Below are positions 1 through 8,900 of a stretch of DNA of 28,195 nt, piece by piece. Below the pieces are notes generated by a model. It was not told the origin of the DNA. It did no database searches and was given only the letters and a program-made list of their open reading frames with translations. The stretch's first letter is position 1; each line of letters begins with the position of its first letter. The position numbers were made by a program, and so were the translations under genes. Source of the DNA: a bacterium (GTDB lineage Bacteria > Babelota > Babeliae > Babelales > Vermiphilaceae); contig JAKAUA010000049.1 in NCBI GenBank assembly GCA_021827875.1, positions 1-28,195 on the forward strand, written 5' to 3'.

Positions 1-504
1 TTCCGATCTGTTGCCGATGAGCATGGGCGTAATACCGTAATGGATTTGTTAGCCGAGGCTCCCAAAGTGCGTTTGTATCCTGTCGGACGCCTTGATCGTG
101 ATACCACGGGACTTCTGGTTTTGACTAATGATGGTGAATTGGCACAATCATTGTCACACCCATCTAGTGAAGTTAAAAAAATATATGTTGTTACTCTTGA
201 TAAGCCTTTGCAACCCGAGCATCTTGCCATGCTAAAAGAAGGCATAAAACTCCATGATGGGTTAGTCAAAGTGGACGCTATTGAATATGTTCACCCAAAA
301 AGTCCTGACAAAATAAAAGTTGCTATTCATAGCGGCAAATATAGGATTATTCGTCGTTTATTTGGGCATCTGGAATATCATGTGCATGGTCTTGATCGCG
401 TTTTTTATGCAAGCATTAGCAAAAAGGGGCTTCAGGGCGGCCGCTGGCGCTTTTTAACCAAACATGAAGTCCAATTATTGAAAAAATCCAGCACGACCGA
501 ATAA
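1..504 (+). CDS. RluB/RsuA-family rRNA pseudouridine synthase, 3' part
   Basis: Partial gene; the reading frame is open from base 1, so the start and the usual N-terminal S4 RNA-binding domain lie outside the window. The visible part is the catalytic domain of the RsuA/RluB/RluE/RluF family, which converts specific uridines of 16S or 23S rRNA to pseudouridine. The first residues (VADEHGRNTVMDLL) match the conserved entry to this domain. The family signature GRLDRDTTGLLVLTNDGEL follows, and its Asp after RL is the expected catalytic nucleophile. The C-terminal half has the family pattern KYRIIRRLF and the closing GGRWRFLT. RluB (23S) is more likely than RsuA from the overall pattern, but I cannot separate them without the N-terminus. 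The gene ends at TAA and is followed within 2 nt by a 13-bp hairpin. Confidence 0.85.
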   Translation, partial: FRSVADEHGRNTVMDLLAEAPKVRLYPVGRLDRDTTGLLVLTNDGELAQSLSHPSSEVKKIYVVTLDKPLQPEHLAMLKEGIKLHDGLVKVDAIEYVHPKSPDKIKVAIHSGKYRIIRRLFGHLEYHVHGLDRVFYASISKKGLQGGRWRFLTKHEVQLLKKSSTTE

Positions 505-505
505 A

Positions 506-536
506 CTTTGTTTGATTGACACACAATCAAACAAAG
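506..536 (+). repeat. 13-bp perfect hairpin overlapping the next ribosome binding site
   Basis: The arms ctttgtttgattg (506-518) and caatcaaacaaag (524-536) are exact reverse complements around a 5-nt loop. No T-run follows, so it is not a classic intrinsic terminator. The right arm covers the aaag of the Shine-Dalgarno-like aaagga (533-538) that serves the ATG at 545. The hairpin may therefore mask translation initiation, or act as an mRNA 3' end for the upstream gene. Confidence 0.6.
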
Positions 537-544
537 GAACAAAC

Positions 545-616
545 ATGAAGCAATTATATGGGATGTTGATTCTCTCATCTCTCTTTTTTATGAAAGCACC
601 TTCTCATGGCATATAA
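545..616 (+). other. Signal-peptide-like short ORF out of frame with the M49 peptidase
   Basis: An ATG at 545 sits 6 nt after a good Shine-Dalgarno sequence (aaagga, 533-538) and opens a 23-codon ORF. The ORF begins MKQLYGMLILSSLFF and continues MKAPSHGI before TAA at 614-616: a short basic start, a hydrophobic core and small residues near the end, as in a Sec signal peptide. It lies in a different frame from the peptidase but overlaps its ATG (606). It may be the original signal peptide cut off by a one-base change, or a short leader whose stop allows re-initiation at 606. Confidence 0.55.
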
Positions 617-2741
617 ACCATTATCAGCTGCACCGAATACTATAGAAACATTTAACGAAATTGCTACCCAGTATAATAGTTCACTCGCGCAATTGTATAA
701 TGATTTGTCTCCTGAAGAGCGTATATTTGCGTATTATATATTCCGCGCTTCATTACCCGGAGGGCGCATACTTGCCGATCAGATGCATCGCAATTCACTC
801 GCGATTATAGAATTATGTGAAACAATGTTATCGCATGAAGACGTCTTACGTAATGTGCACTGGATACCAGAAAAAGAGCACGCACAGTTCTTTAAAGAAT
901 TAACCACTTATCTTGTTTTTTTATGGTCAAATCATGGCCCCTATTTTGCTAAAGAACATGCCGATGAAAAACGCACACCTGAACGCATGAAATTGAACAT
1001 GATTACCCGAGAACATTGTAATCATGCATTATCCTTACTAAAACAAGATGATCTCTTAAAAACCTTAGATGATGTGTCGCCAACATTGTTTGATCAAAAG
1101 TATGAACCAAGCTGTTGTGTTGCCAATTCTATCGAAAACAGCGGCGGCAACTTTTATTCGGCAGATTTTACTGAGCAAGATTACCAAGCATTATCTGCAG
1201 AAGAAAAAACATATTTGAATGCCTATTATTACGTACAGAATACAAAAGGAACTCGTACGCCTATGGTGCAAAAATACCGCATTGGTGATAAATATTCACC
1301 GGAGTTGACTGTCGCTGCACACTGGCTTAGCCGCGCCAAAGAACATGCGCAACAACATCCTGCTTATTTTGATACTGCTACCATTGAGAGTCTTGAGCAT
1401 TTAATACGATTTCTTCATACCGGTGAAGAAGAAGATTTTAAGGCCCATTCTATCGTCTGGTTAAAAACTAATAATCATCTTGATTATCTTTTTGGTTTTA
1501 TTGAAAATTATGAAGATCCAAAAGAATATCGCGGTTCATTTGAAGCAGAAATTACTATTAAAGCAGTTAATATGCAGGCACTCAATGCACTCTTGCCATC
1601 GCTTGAAGAAAGACTTCCTTTCCCAGAGCATTTTAAACGCGATGGATTACGTGAAGGCACTGCTTCACTGCCTAACGCCTCTATTAATTCAATGATTTTT
1701 GGCTCGGGTCAATCGGGTCCTTTGCAAGTAACTGCCGCTTATTGCTTGCCAAATTATGAAGATATTCGTGCGACTCATGGCTCTAAACAAATTATTTATC
1801 AAGCAGAAAAAGGGCTGGGCTCTCTGCTTAATCCCAAACTCTATCGCACTCTATTTTACATCAGCGAACATGCAGCTTTTCTTGAAGAAAATGATCCTGA
1901 TGGTGCATTAGGCAGAGATATATGGAATGTGCATTGTATTTTACACGAAACACTCGGCCATGGTAGTGGCCGCTTAGACGTGCACACCTTTGTTGAATGT
2001 GACCCTCTAACTATTGATAGAATTACTTACAAAATAGGGGAAACTCTTGCTCTTACACCCGCAAATAGTACTCCTTTTTTTGACGGTGTAAGCCAATCAT
2101 TGGAAGAGTTACGTGCAGAAATCATCGCACTCTATACGAGTATCTTTATGTTTGATGAACTTGCACACGCAGGATTATATAAGCAATGGCCTGAAAAGAT
2201 TGGTAAAGATACTTTTATCTCATGGCTTATTTACGACATGATGGGCACTGGTCTACGCAGACTACAATCGCAACCAATTAATTCGACTGAAATCTCCGGC
2301 TCGCATGCGCAAGCAAATACGATCATCATGAATTATATTCTTGATTCTGGAGCCGTGATCCTTGTTGAAGAAAAAGTAATGATTGAAAACAAGAGTCATA
2401 CCGTGCTCGGCTTTAAAATTATTGATTTGCAAAAAGCATGTAATGTTATCTCTGAACTGGCTATCAAAGTGCAAGAAATTAAATCAACTGCTCATGGCGT
2501 TGCATTCAAAAAAATGCTTGATCAGTATGGCAGATTTGTACGCAATCCTGAACATACACAACTATTACAAGATAATATGAAGGCTGTTGTAGGGGACTTA
2601 AAAGGAGCCGCCTTTATTTATCCACGCCTTATTCCAATAAAAACAACTGACGGTGTCATTGTTGATATCCAAGCTGAATGGCCGTCATCATTTATTGAAC
2701 AGGCATTGGAGTATCGTACAATCGCTTTATCTATCGAATAA
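606..2741 (+). CDS. Peptidase family M49 (dipeptidyl-peptidase III-like) zinc exopeptidase
   Basis: 711 residues, the usual length for DPP III, which removes dipeptides from the N-termini of short peptides. Both M49 zinc motifs are visible. HETLGH at residues 447-452 corresponds to HELLGH, with H447 and H452 as zinc ligands and E448 as the catalytic glutamate. EELRAE at 500-505 corresponds to EECRAE and supplies the third zinc ligand. The spacing between the motifs is almost that of the human enzyme. The ATG at 606 has no ribosome binding site of its own; the good one serves an out-of-frame signal-peptide-like ORF at 545. As annotated the enzyme is cytoplasmic; if a one-base error or mutation lies at about 594-611 it would be exported. 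With the M20 peptidase downstream it fits peptide scavenging. The family is sure; the exact start is not. Confidence 0.9.
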   Translation: MAYKPLSAAPNTIETFNEIATQYNSSLAQLYNDLSPEERIFAYYIFRASLPGGRILADQMHRNSLAIIELCETMLSHEDVLRNVHWIPEKEHAQFFKELTTYLVFLWSNHGPYFAKEHADEKRTPERMKLNMITREHCNHALSLLKQDDLLKTLDDVSPTLFDQKYEPSCCVANSIENSGGNFYSADFTEQDYQALSAEEKTYLNAYYYVQNTKGTRTPMVQKYRIGDKYSPELTVAAHWLSRAKEHAQQHPAYFDTATIESLEHLIRFLHTGEEEDFKAHSIVWLKTNNHLDYLFGFIENYEDPKEYRGSFEAEITIKAVNMQALNALLPSLEERLPFPEHFKRDGLREGTASLPNASINSMIFGSGQSGPLQVTAAYCLPNYEDIRATHGSKQIIYQAEKGLGSLLNPKLYRTLFYISEHAAFLEENDPDGALGRDIWNVHCILHETLGHGSGRLDVHTFVECDPLTIDRITYKIGETLALTPANSTPFFDGVSQSLEELRAEIIALYTSIFMFDELAHAGLYKQWPEKIGKDTFISWLIYDMMGTGLRRLQSQPINSTEISGSHAQANTIIMNYILDSGAVILVEEKVMIENKSHTVLGFKIIDLQKACNVISELAIKVQEIKSTAHGVAFKKMLDQYGRFVRNPEHTQLLQDNMKAVVGDLKGAAFIYPRLIPIKTTDGVIVDIQAEWPSSFIEQALEYRTIALSIE

Positions 2742-2762
2742 ATGTATTTACTTATTTATTCG
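2735..2762 (+). repeat. 9-bp inverted repeat over the M49 gene stop
   Basis: cgaataaat (2735-2743) and atttattcg (2754-2762) are perfect reverse complements around a 10-nt loop. The left arm contains the TAA stop. It is AT-rich and has no T-run, so it is at best a weak terminator or an mRNA 3'-end structure. Confidence 0.35.
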
Positions 2763-2810
2763 TGATAGAATTTTGCATGATATTTAAACATCTACGTCAA
2801 GGATATTTAC

Positions 2811-3308
2811 GTGAAACAGATTTTGAGCATAGCTGCGTTTTTAATTTCAATACCGTTGTACAGCATGGATAATCAACCAGGCAATGATCTCAATGCTGTC
2901 ATACAACATATTCGCAATGGAAATCCTCTTGCCGTTGATGCAGGTTTAACAAGATTGAAAAATCTGAGACCATTATCGGACGATGACTATGATACACTCA
3001 TAGTAGAAGCCAGAGAACTTAATATTAAAAATTCCTTGGTAAATGGATGGCAAAAGCCAGCGCTCACTATCACAAGAACATTGTTATGTATGGGATGTAT
3101 TGATTCATCTCCTATCCCTTACCACATGAAATATGGTTTCAATGTCGCCTTGGGATTAATTGCTATTAAAGATCTTGTACATGAAATACCCGCTGCAGTA
3201 AAAGCAACATATGCAGCATCTCAAACTCCGGTAGCTGCGCGAAAAAAAGGTATTCAAGCAGCTGATGCCATCGGCCACCTATTACTAAAACATATTCCTG
3301 AAAATTAA
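2811..3308 (+). CDS. Small exported protein of unknown function
   Basis: 165 residues from a GTG start, with aagga about 8 nt upstream. Residues 1 to about 19 (MKQILSIAAFLISIPLYSMD) form a clear Sec signal peptide with cleavage likely after 'YS' or near 'MD'. The mature part is predicted helical with no motif I recognise. A moderately hydrophobic stretch lies at about 98-122 (YHMKYGFNVALGLIAIKDLV), followed by an Ala-rich tail. It has the general architecture of the other small exported proteins in this window (9324, 11519, 22534): signal peptide, helical region, hydrophobic segment or segments, charged tail. I see no alignable homology to them. Function unknown. Confidence 0.75.
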   Translation: MKQILSIAAFLISIPLYSMDNQPGNDLNAVIQHIRNGNPLAVDAGLTRLKNLRPLSDDDYDTLIVEARELNIKNSLVNGWQKPALTITRTLLCMGCIDSSPIPYHMKYGFNVALGLIAIKDLVHEIPAAVKATYAASQTPVAARKKGIQAADAIGHLLLKHIPEN

Positions 3309-3383
3309 TTCCATAATATTTCTCTTTATTTGATGACCCTTTGTGGGTAATATTAAAATATTGTTTGACAATCGGAATAAAAG

Positions 3384-3411
3384 TTGTCACCATGATAGAG
3401 TGAACTATATG
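3384..3411 (+). promoter_or_regulatory. Candidate sigma70-type promoter for the leader of the GNAT/M20 operon
   Basis: ttgtca (3384-3389), a 16-nt spacer and tatatg (3406-3411), placing transcription start near 3418, just before the candidate leader peptide. An alternative -35 ttgaca lies at 3365-3370, but no good -10 sits at a proper distance from it. Confidence 0.45.
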
Positions 3412-3438
3412 TTACTGTCAATTTTATGGAATAAGATT

Positions 3439-3507
3439 ATGAACCTGATTCATACTAATATCTATCATTTCCGTTCCAAAACAGCAGGGTCTCCCTGGCT
3501 CGCTTAA
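3439..3507 (+). CDS. Candidate 22-codon leader peptide
   Basis: Short ORF starting at ATG 3439 with a weak Shine-Dalgarno (gga, about 8 nt upstream) and ending at TAA 3505-3507. The peptide starts MNLIHTNIYHF and ends KTAGSPWLA. It lies alone between a candidate promoter and two hairpins in a 364-nt leader, about 165 nt before the next gene, which is the layout of an attenuation leader. It has no run of one amino acid, so no regulatory amino acid can be named. It could also be a chance ORF. Confidence 0.35.
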   Translation: MNLIHTNIYHFRSKTAGSPWLA

Positions 3508-3568
3508 TAAACGAGTAGTTCACTTCTTTTCTCTTATTATCATTCTTTTTTCTGTTATTTCCTCTTGG

Positions 3569-3613
3569 TGGCCCCGCGTGGCCATACATAATTAAAGACT
3601 TACTAGTCTGTTT
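3569..3613 (+). terminator. Two leader hairpins, the second attenuator-like
   Basis: The first hairpin is tggcc (3569-3573) with ggcca (3580-3584), loop ccgcgt, the only GC-rich stretch in this AT-rich leader. The second is agact (3596-3600) with agtct (3605-3609), loop tact, followed by gtttt and then a T-rich region to about 3655. The stem is short (5 bp), so it would be a weak terminator. Together with the leader ORF it may form an attenuator upstream of the GNAT-like gene. Confidence 0.35.
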
Positions 3614-3672
3614 TGCGTCTTTTTGCGCTCTTTTTATTTAGTTAATCTTTTTTTAATTATTGAGGAAATATC

Positions 3673-4509
3673 ATGAATATAAAAATCATCATTCTCACTC
3701 TTTTATCTGTTTATTATGCATCATCATTTGCATCAGAATATAGTTATAATCTTGCTACTACCAAAGATATCCCGGCATTACTTGAACTGATAAACACACA
3801 GGCGATACTTGATGCTGATAAAATAGTTATCGTACCGGAAAAATTCAGATCACTCTGTCTGGAATCTGCGGTTGAAAAAAAACGTATGTTTGTGGCCAAA
3901 GATAATCAAGGTACTATCGTTGGATATAAAAAGCTCTTCGTAATAACTGACCCTACAGAACAGCACGACATTCTTGTTAATGAGATTCGCTGCATGGGAG
4001 AAGATATACGATGTACATTAAGCGGCGAAATAGATAACGATGGACATATCACAGAAGGCACCGCAGCTTTGTTAAATAGTGCTGATACTACTTATGTGTA
4101 TACGGGCGGAGACTTTACCATTGCAACACATCGTGGCCATGGCATTAATAGTGCGCTAACTGATGCAAGCCTTACTCACATTAAAGATCAGATCAAAACA
4201 CACATCAAAGAAAATAAGAGCCGATCTCTTGCATTTGCGTATGGTATTACGCGAGCAAATGCAGGAGAAAGACCGGGAGCATACGGCGACCGCACACCCA
4301 GCATTGCACAATCATTCCGTTCTTTTGCACAAGATGCCTTTAATCCAACTAAAGCAATAACATTTGCGCACCACCGTTACCAAGCATTCAAACCCAGCTT
4401 TGATCCTTCATCACAAGAACTACGTCCATTACCTGATAATAAATCAATTGAAGGATTTGGCTGCTTATTAACATATGATTTAGGAGAAAATAATGAACAA
4501 CAAGCATAG
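3673..4509 (+). CDS. Exported GNAT-fold acetyltransferase-like protein
   Basis: 278 residues; ATG preceded by gagga at good spacing. Residues 1 to about 20 (MNIKIIILTLLSVYYASSFA) are a Sec signal peptide. The mature protein opens like a GNAT domain (YNLATTKDIPALLELIN). It has the beta-strand MFVAKDNQGTIVGYKKLFV at about 76-94 and, near residues 153-170, FTIATHRGHGINSALTDASL, which resembles the acetyl-CoA-binding loop (R/Q-x-x-G-x-G/A) of GNATs. The C-terminal 80 residues are polar with no motif I know. GNATs normally act in the cytoplasm because they need acetyl-CoA; an exported one suggests action in a host cell or loss of catalysis. Its last 17 nt overlap the start of the M20 peptidase gene, so the two are translationally coupled. 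Fold fairly likely, activity unproven. Confidence 0.65.
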   Translation: MNIKIIILTLLSVYYASSFASEYSYNLATTKDIPALLELINTQAILDADKIVIVPEKFRSLCLESAVEKKRMFVAKDNQGTIVGYKKLFVITDPTEQHDILVNEIRCMGEDIRCTLSGEIDNDGHITEGTAALLNSADTTYVYTGGDFTIATHRGHGINSALTDASLTHIKDQIKTHIKENKSRSLAFAYGITRANAGERPGAYGDRTPSIAQSFRSFAQDAFNPTKAITFAHHRYQAFKPSFDPSSQELRPLPDNKSIEGFGCLLTYDLGENNEQQA

Positions 4510-5782
4510 TATCATCTGTTTAGCATTATTGGCAGCGACAGTATATCTAGTAGGATTAATTGCACGTAGCTCATATGCAGGGGGCGATACACGCCCCCTT
4601 AATGAACAGCTTGTTTCATTTTTGCAAGATTATATACGTATCGAAACAACGCATCCCAACCCGGCATATGATAAAGCGCTTTCATTTTTAAAAAAGCATG
4701 CGCTAGCTGATGGTTTTACCTATCAAGAAGTGTCACTACCATCCGGCAACACAGCAGCAATCATAAGTTTTATAGGCACTTCTCCTGAGCTACCCGCACT
4801 TGCACTCAACCATCATATGGACGTAGTACCAGCCAGCGCAGAAGGCTGGATCACTCCACCCTTTGCGGGAGAAATATATGCAGGCTCTATTATCGGACGC
4901 GGCACACAAGATATGAAAGGCATTGGAGCAACTCATTACTTTGCTCTCAAAGAGTTAAAAGAGCACGGCTTTGTACCAAAGCGGTCCATTCATATTTTTG
5001 CGGTACCAGATGAAGAAGTTGGCGGCTTTAAAGGTACCAAAGAATTTGTACAAACAGATCAATTTAAACAACTCAATATCGGTTTTATTGTCGATGAAGG
5101 GCACGCTTCGGGCAATGAACAGATTCTTGATATTAAAGTTGCGGAAAGAAAACCGATTCAAATTCGCATCACCGGCAAAGGTGAGCTTGCGCATGGTTCT
5201 CACCTAGCAGCGCACAATGCGATTCATGATTTGGTACAATTTCTAGATCAGATCATCGCGATTCACGTGTCACAGCAATCACAAGTTGGCAGTAAGCAAC
5301 CGGGTGAATTGCTTTCAATGAATATTAGCTCTCTGACAGCGGGTATAAAAAAAGAAAATGGACACATCGCTTTGAACATGGTTCCTGACAGCGCACAGGC
5401 TACTATTGATATTCGTGTGCCACCAACTATGAAAAAGCGTGACGTAAAAAAAATGCTTGATGACAAAATTAAGCACTACCCTGATCTGAACTACGTAATT
5501 TTGGCTGAGGCAGAAGAAGAGCCGGAACTCAAGGATTTCAAAACATCGCTCTATTGCGCATTAAGCAAAAGTATAGAACAGTTTGGTTTATGTCCACAAC
5601 CTCATTACTTTGAAGCATCCAGCGACCTGCGATTTTATCAAGCGCGCGGTATAGATGGTGTTGGGTTTACCCCATTTGCAATTGCTGACAATATTCATGG
5701 AATTAATGAATCGGTTCCTGTTGATCAATTGATTCGTGGTAAAGATATAACCGTACATTTTATAAAGGAATTTTGCGGATAA
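4493..5782 (+). CDS. Exported M20-family metallopeptidase (aminoacylase/carboxypeptidase-like)
   Basis: 429 residues, the normal length for M20 (CPG2/ACY1-type) di-zinc enzymes, which cleave C-terminal or N-acyl amino acids from small peptides. The metal site is complete: H108 and D110 in NHHMDVVP, D140 in GRGTQDMKG (bridging Asp), E174-E175 in PDEEVGG (general base plus ligand), a DEGHASG segment, and H402 in NIHGINE near the C-terminus. A dimerisation ('lid') insert lies at about 210-320. Residues 1 to about 29 form a signal peptide or membrane anchor. The start at 4493 lies inside the end of the GNAT-like gene, with aggag 6 nt upstream. It is followed by a strong terminator. With the M49 enzyme it suggests extracytoplasmic peptide use. 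Substrate cannot be told from sequence. Confidence 0.88.
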   Translation: MNNKHSIICLALLAATVYLVGLIARSSYAGGDTRPLNEQLVSFLQDYIRIETTHPNPAYDKALSFLKKHALADGFTYQEVSLPSGNTAAIISFIGTSPELPALALNHHMDVVPASAEGWITPPFAGEIYAGSIIGRGTQDMKGIGATHYFALKELKEHGFVPKRSIHIFAVPDEEVGGFKGTKEFVQTDQFKQLNIGFIVDEGHASGNEQILDIKVAERKPIQIRITGKGELAHGSHLAAHNAIHDLVQFLDQIIAIHVSQQSQVGSKQPGELLSMNISSLTAGIKKENGHIALNMVPDSAQATIDIRVPPTMKKRDVKKMLDDKIKHYPDLNYVILAEAEEEPELKDFKTSLYCALSKSIEQFGLCPQPHYFEASSDLRFYQARGIDGVGFTPFAIADNIHGINESVPVDQLIRGKDITVHFIKEFCG

Positions 5783-5813
5783 AAAGTATCATATACTATC
5801 TCTCATCATAATC

Positions 5814-5846
5814 ATTCCCCATACGAAATGTATGGGGAATTTTTTA
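5814..5846 (+). terminator. Intrinsic terminator after the M20 peptidase
   Basis: attccccatac (5814-5824) pairs perfectly with gtatggggaat (5830-5840), an 11-bp stem with loop gaaat, followed directly by a T-run. It closes the GNAT/M20 operon. Confidence 0.9.
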
Positions 5847-5937
5847 TGTTCCATGTAAAAAATCTGTTTTTAAGTTATAAAATTTATTACATTAAGGGGG
5901 AACTTTTAAAAAAAAATTGAATCAGAGGAGTTATTGC

Positions 5938-8900
5938 GTGAAATCACTATTCAAAAGCTACTATTTTTGGGCTCTTTTTCTCATTCTTAGTTTAGTAAGC
6001 AGTTTCTATGTTAAAAAATTTTTCCCCCAAGCTTTTCCGCTCATTAATGTTGATATAAAAATGAATCGAGAGGAAGCTCTTACCTCTGCACGAGCATTAG
6101 CAGAAAAATATGGCTGGTTACCAGCTACGTACAGTCAAGTTGCAACATTCGATACCGATAGTGATGTTCAAATTTTTGTTGAGCTTGATGCCGGTGGTGT
6201 ACAGGCTTTTACTGACATGATGCAAAAAGACCTCTATATGCCGTATGCGTGGGACGTGCGTCATTATAAAGAATATGATGAACATGAAACTCGTATTTTT
6301 TTTAAACCTGATGGTACTCCCTACGGTTTCCATCAGCAGCTTGCAGAGCAAGACAGTGGCGCAGATCTTTCTGAAGCACAGGCGCGTGCCATCGCAGAAC
6401 GAGATTGCAAAAATTGGAATGTTGATTTGACTCCCTATACCCTCATAGAAAAATCAAAAGAAGTACGCCCAAGCAAACGTGCTGATCACATCTTTGTTTA
6501 TCAGCGAACCAAAGAAAAAATTGGTGAAGGATTCTATCGCCTTAAATTAGAAGTCTCCGGTGATAAACTCACGCAAGTAATGCCTTATGTTAAAATACCT
6601 GAATCATTCTCTTTACGTTACAAAGAAATGAGATCAGCAAATTCCAGCATCGCAACTGCTGCCACCATTGCAATGATTATTCTGTATATTTTTGGCAGTA
6701 TTATCACACTACTCTTTTTCATTCGTCATGATTTTATAAAGCCTATCGGCATTATAACTGCTGCCCTCCTTGCATTTCTACAGTTACTCAGTCAATTGAG
6801 TAGACTTCCTTTAAGCTGGGGCAACTATAATACCGCTATAGGAAGCACTAATTTCCTCGCCGGCCAGATGGTAAATATTATATTCACATTCTGCTACTAT
6901 ATGGCGCTCTACTCCTTTACTTTTTGCGTTGCTGAAGCATTAACCCGTAAAGCATTTGGCTCTCATATACAATTCTGGAAAATATGGACCCCTGCCGCAG
7001 CATCATCATGGCAAGTCTGGGGACGCACTATTGGTGGTTATCTTATAGTGCCGCTCCACATTATGTTTGGTATGTTTGTTTATATTGTGGCCCAAAAATA
7101 TTTTGGTTGGTGGGTACCTGCCGGAACATTGTCTGATCCTAATATCATCGCTGAGTATGCGCCATGGCTCTCTGCGGTGACCAATTCATTGAGTGCCGGT
7201 TTCTGGGAAGAATGTCTTTTCAGAGCGGTACCATTGGCGATTGCAGCCCTATGGGGACAACGTTTTGGTAATAAGAATCTGTTTATTGCTGCCGCCTTTA
7301 TCATCCAGATAATCATCTTTGGCGCAGCGCATGCAAACTATACCACGCAACCTTCTTATGCGCGACTTATCGAACTTATTGTGCCATCTTCTATGTTTGG
7401 CGGCCTCTATCTGGCTTTTGGACTTCTTCCCGCTATCATTGCTCACTTCATCTATGATGTATTCTGGTTCTCAATGCCACTCTTTATCTCTCATGCATCC
7501 GGTGCATGGATCAATCAAATTCTAGTAGTACTCTTAAGTCTTATTCCTATTTTTGTGATTATATATGCGCGTATACGACGTGGCTCCTGGCATGAACTGG
7601 CAGTATCAACCTACAACAAGGCGTATGAATATTCTGCCAGAAAAACATTTACCTTTGTTGAAGAAGCACAAACCATTATACAAAAGAAAATCTCCACACC
7701 ATTACTTATTATTGGTATAGCAGGTGCCTGTGCGGCAAGCATTGGCATATATACTGTCAAAAACTATGCTCCTGCGCTCTCTCTGTCCCGCGCTGATGCT
7801 ATTATTAAAGCGCGAGAAGCCTTAAGTGACAAAAGCATTACCTTATCAAGTGAGTGGGAGCCGCTCACTATGGTAATTAATGGATATGAACGTGATCAAG
7901 ATCAGCATCTGTATATATGGCAAACTGCAAAAGATCTCTATGAATCACTGCTTTCATCTTATTTAACACCGGCACGGTGGGTAGTACGATTTGTTCGTTT
8001 TACCGGTACTCCTTCTGAGCGTGCTGAAGAATATCAAGTTTCTTTAATTGATTCTGGTACTGTTTTATTTACTAATCACGTGTTGCCCGAAGATCGTGCA
8101 GCCAAAAGCTTATCCAAGGAAGAAGCGCGTACTCTAGTAGTGAAAAATATTGAAACCACATATCATCTGAAAAAAGACGTTTTAAAAAAAATATCTGCAC
8201 AAGAAATAGTACATCCTGCACGCAAAGATTGGCTCTTTATTTTTGCAGATACTAACTATAGCCCATTGAATAAGGACGAGGCACGCATAGAAGCACTCAT
8301 CTCAGGCAATGAAATTGCAAGAATGAAACGCTTTATCAAACCGCCTGAAGATTGGAAACGTACACTCCAAAACACTCAATCTTTTATTGGTATTATCAAA
8401 CAGATATCTTTCCTCTTCTTTGCCATCGTCTTCTTTGTATGTCTACTGCTTTTTGCAGCGCGCTATGCGCACGCATTAGAACCGCAAAAAGTAATGTATT
8501 GCGGTTTAGCTATTTTTGTCATTTATATACTCTCTATGCTTAATAACTGGCCGGCCACAAAAGGTTGGTTCAACACCGCCGCTCCCATAAGCCATCAAGC
8601 ATTTAGAGCATTGGGTATGTCTGTGATCTATTATGCATTTTTGGCCGCCGTATTCGCATGCATAGCAAATCTTATTATGGCGTCTCATAGTAGGCATACC
8701 AGTAAAAAAACAATTATCGCATGGTTGGTGGGCCTTATCGCCGGTGTTGCTGTCGCGGGCATTGATCTGTCAGCATTTTCTCTCTTAATAAACTATGCGC
8801 AGCCAATGTGGGCAGATTTTAGCGCATTGGGATCTTATATTCCTGTAGTCAATGCCCTGAACTATATTATAAGCTGGCTCTTTTTAAGTTATGCAATCAC

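Noticed and set aside
2262..2474. Minus-strand ORF inside the M49 gene
   Set aside because: It is a shadow of the plus-strand coding frame and covers no independent ribosome site.
5917..5937. TTG start 7 codons upstream in the CPBP gene
   Set aside because: The aggag at 5926-5930 fits the GTG at 5938, and the TTG has no ribosome site in the A-run before it.
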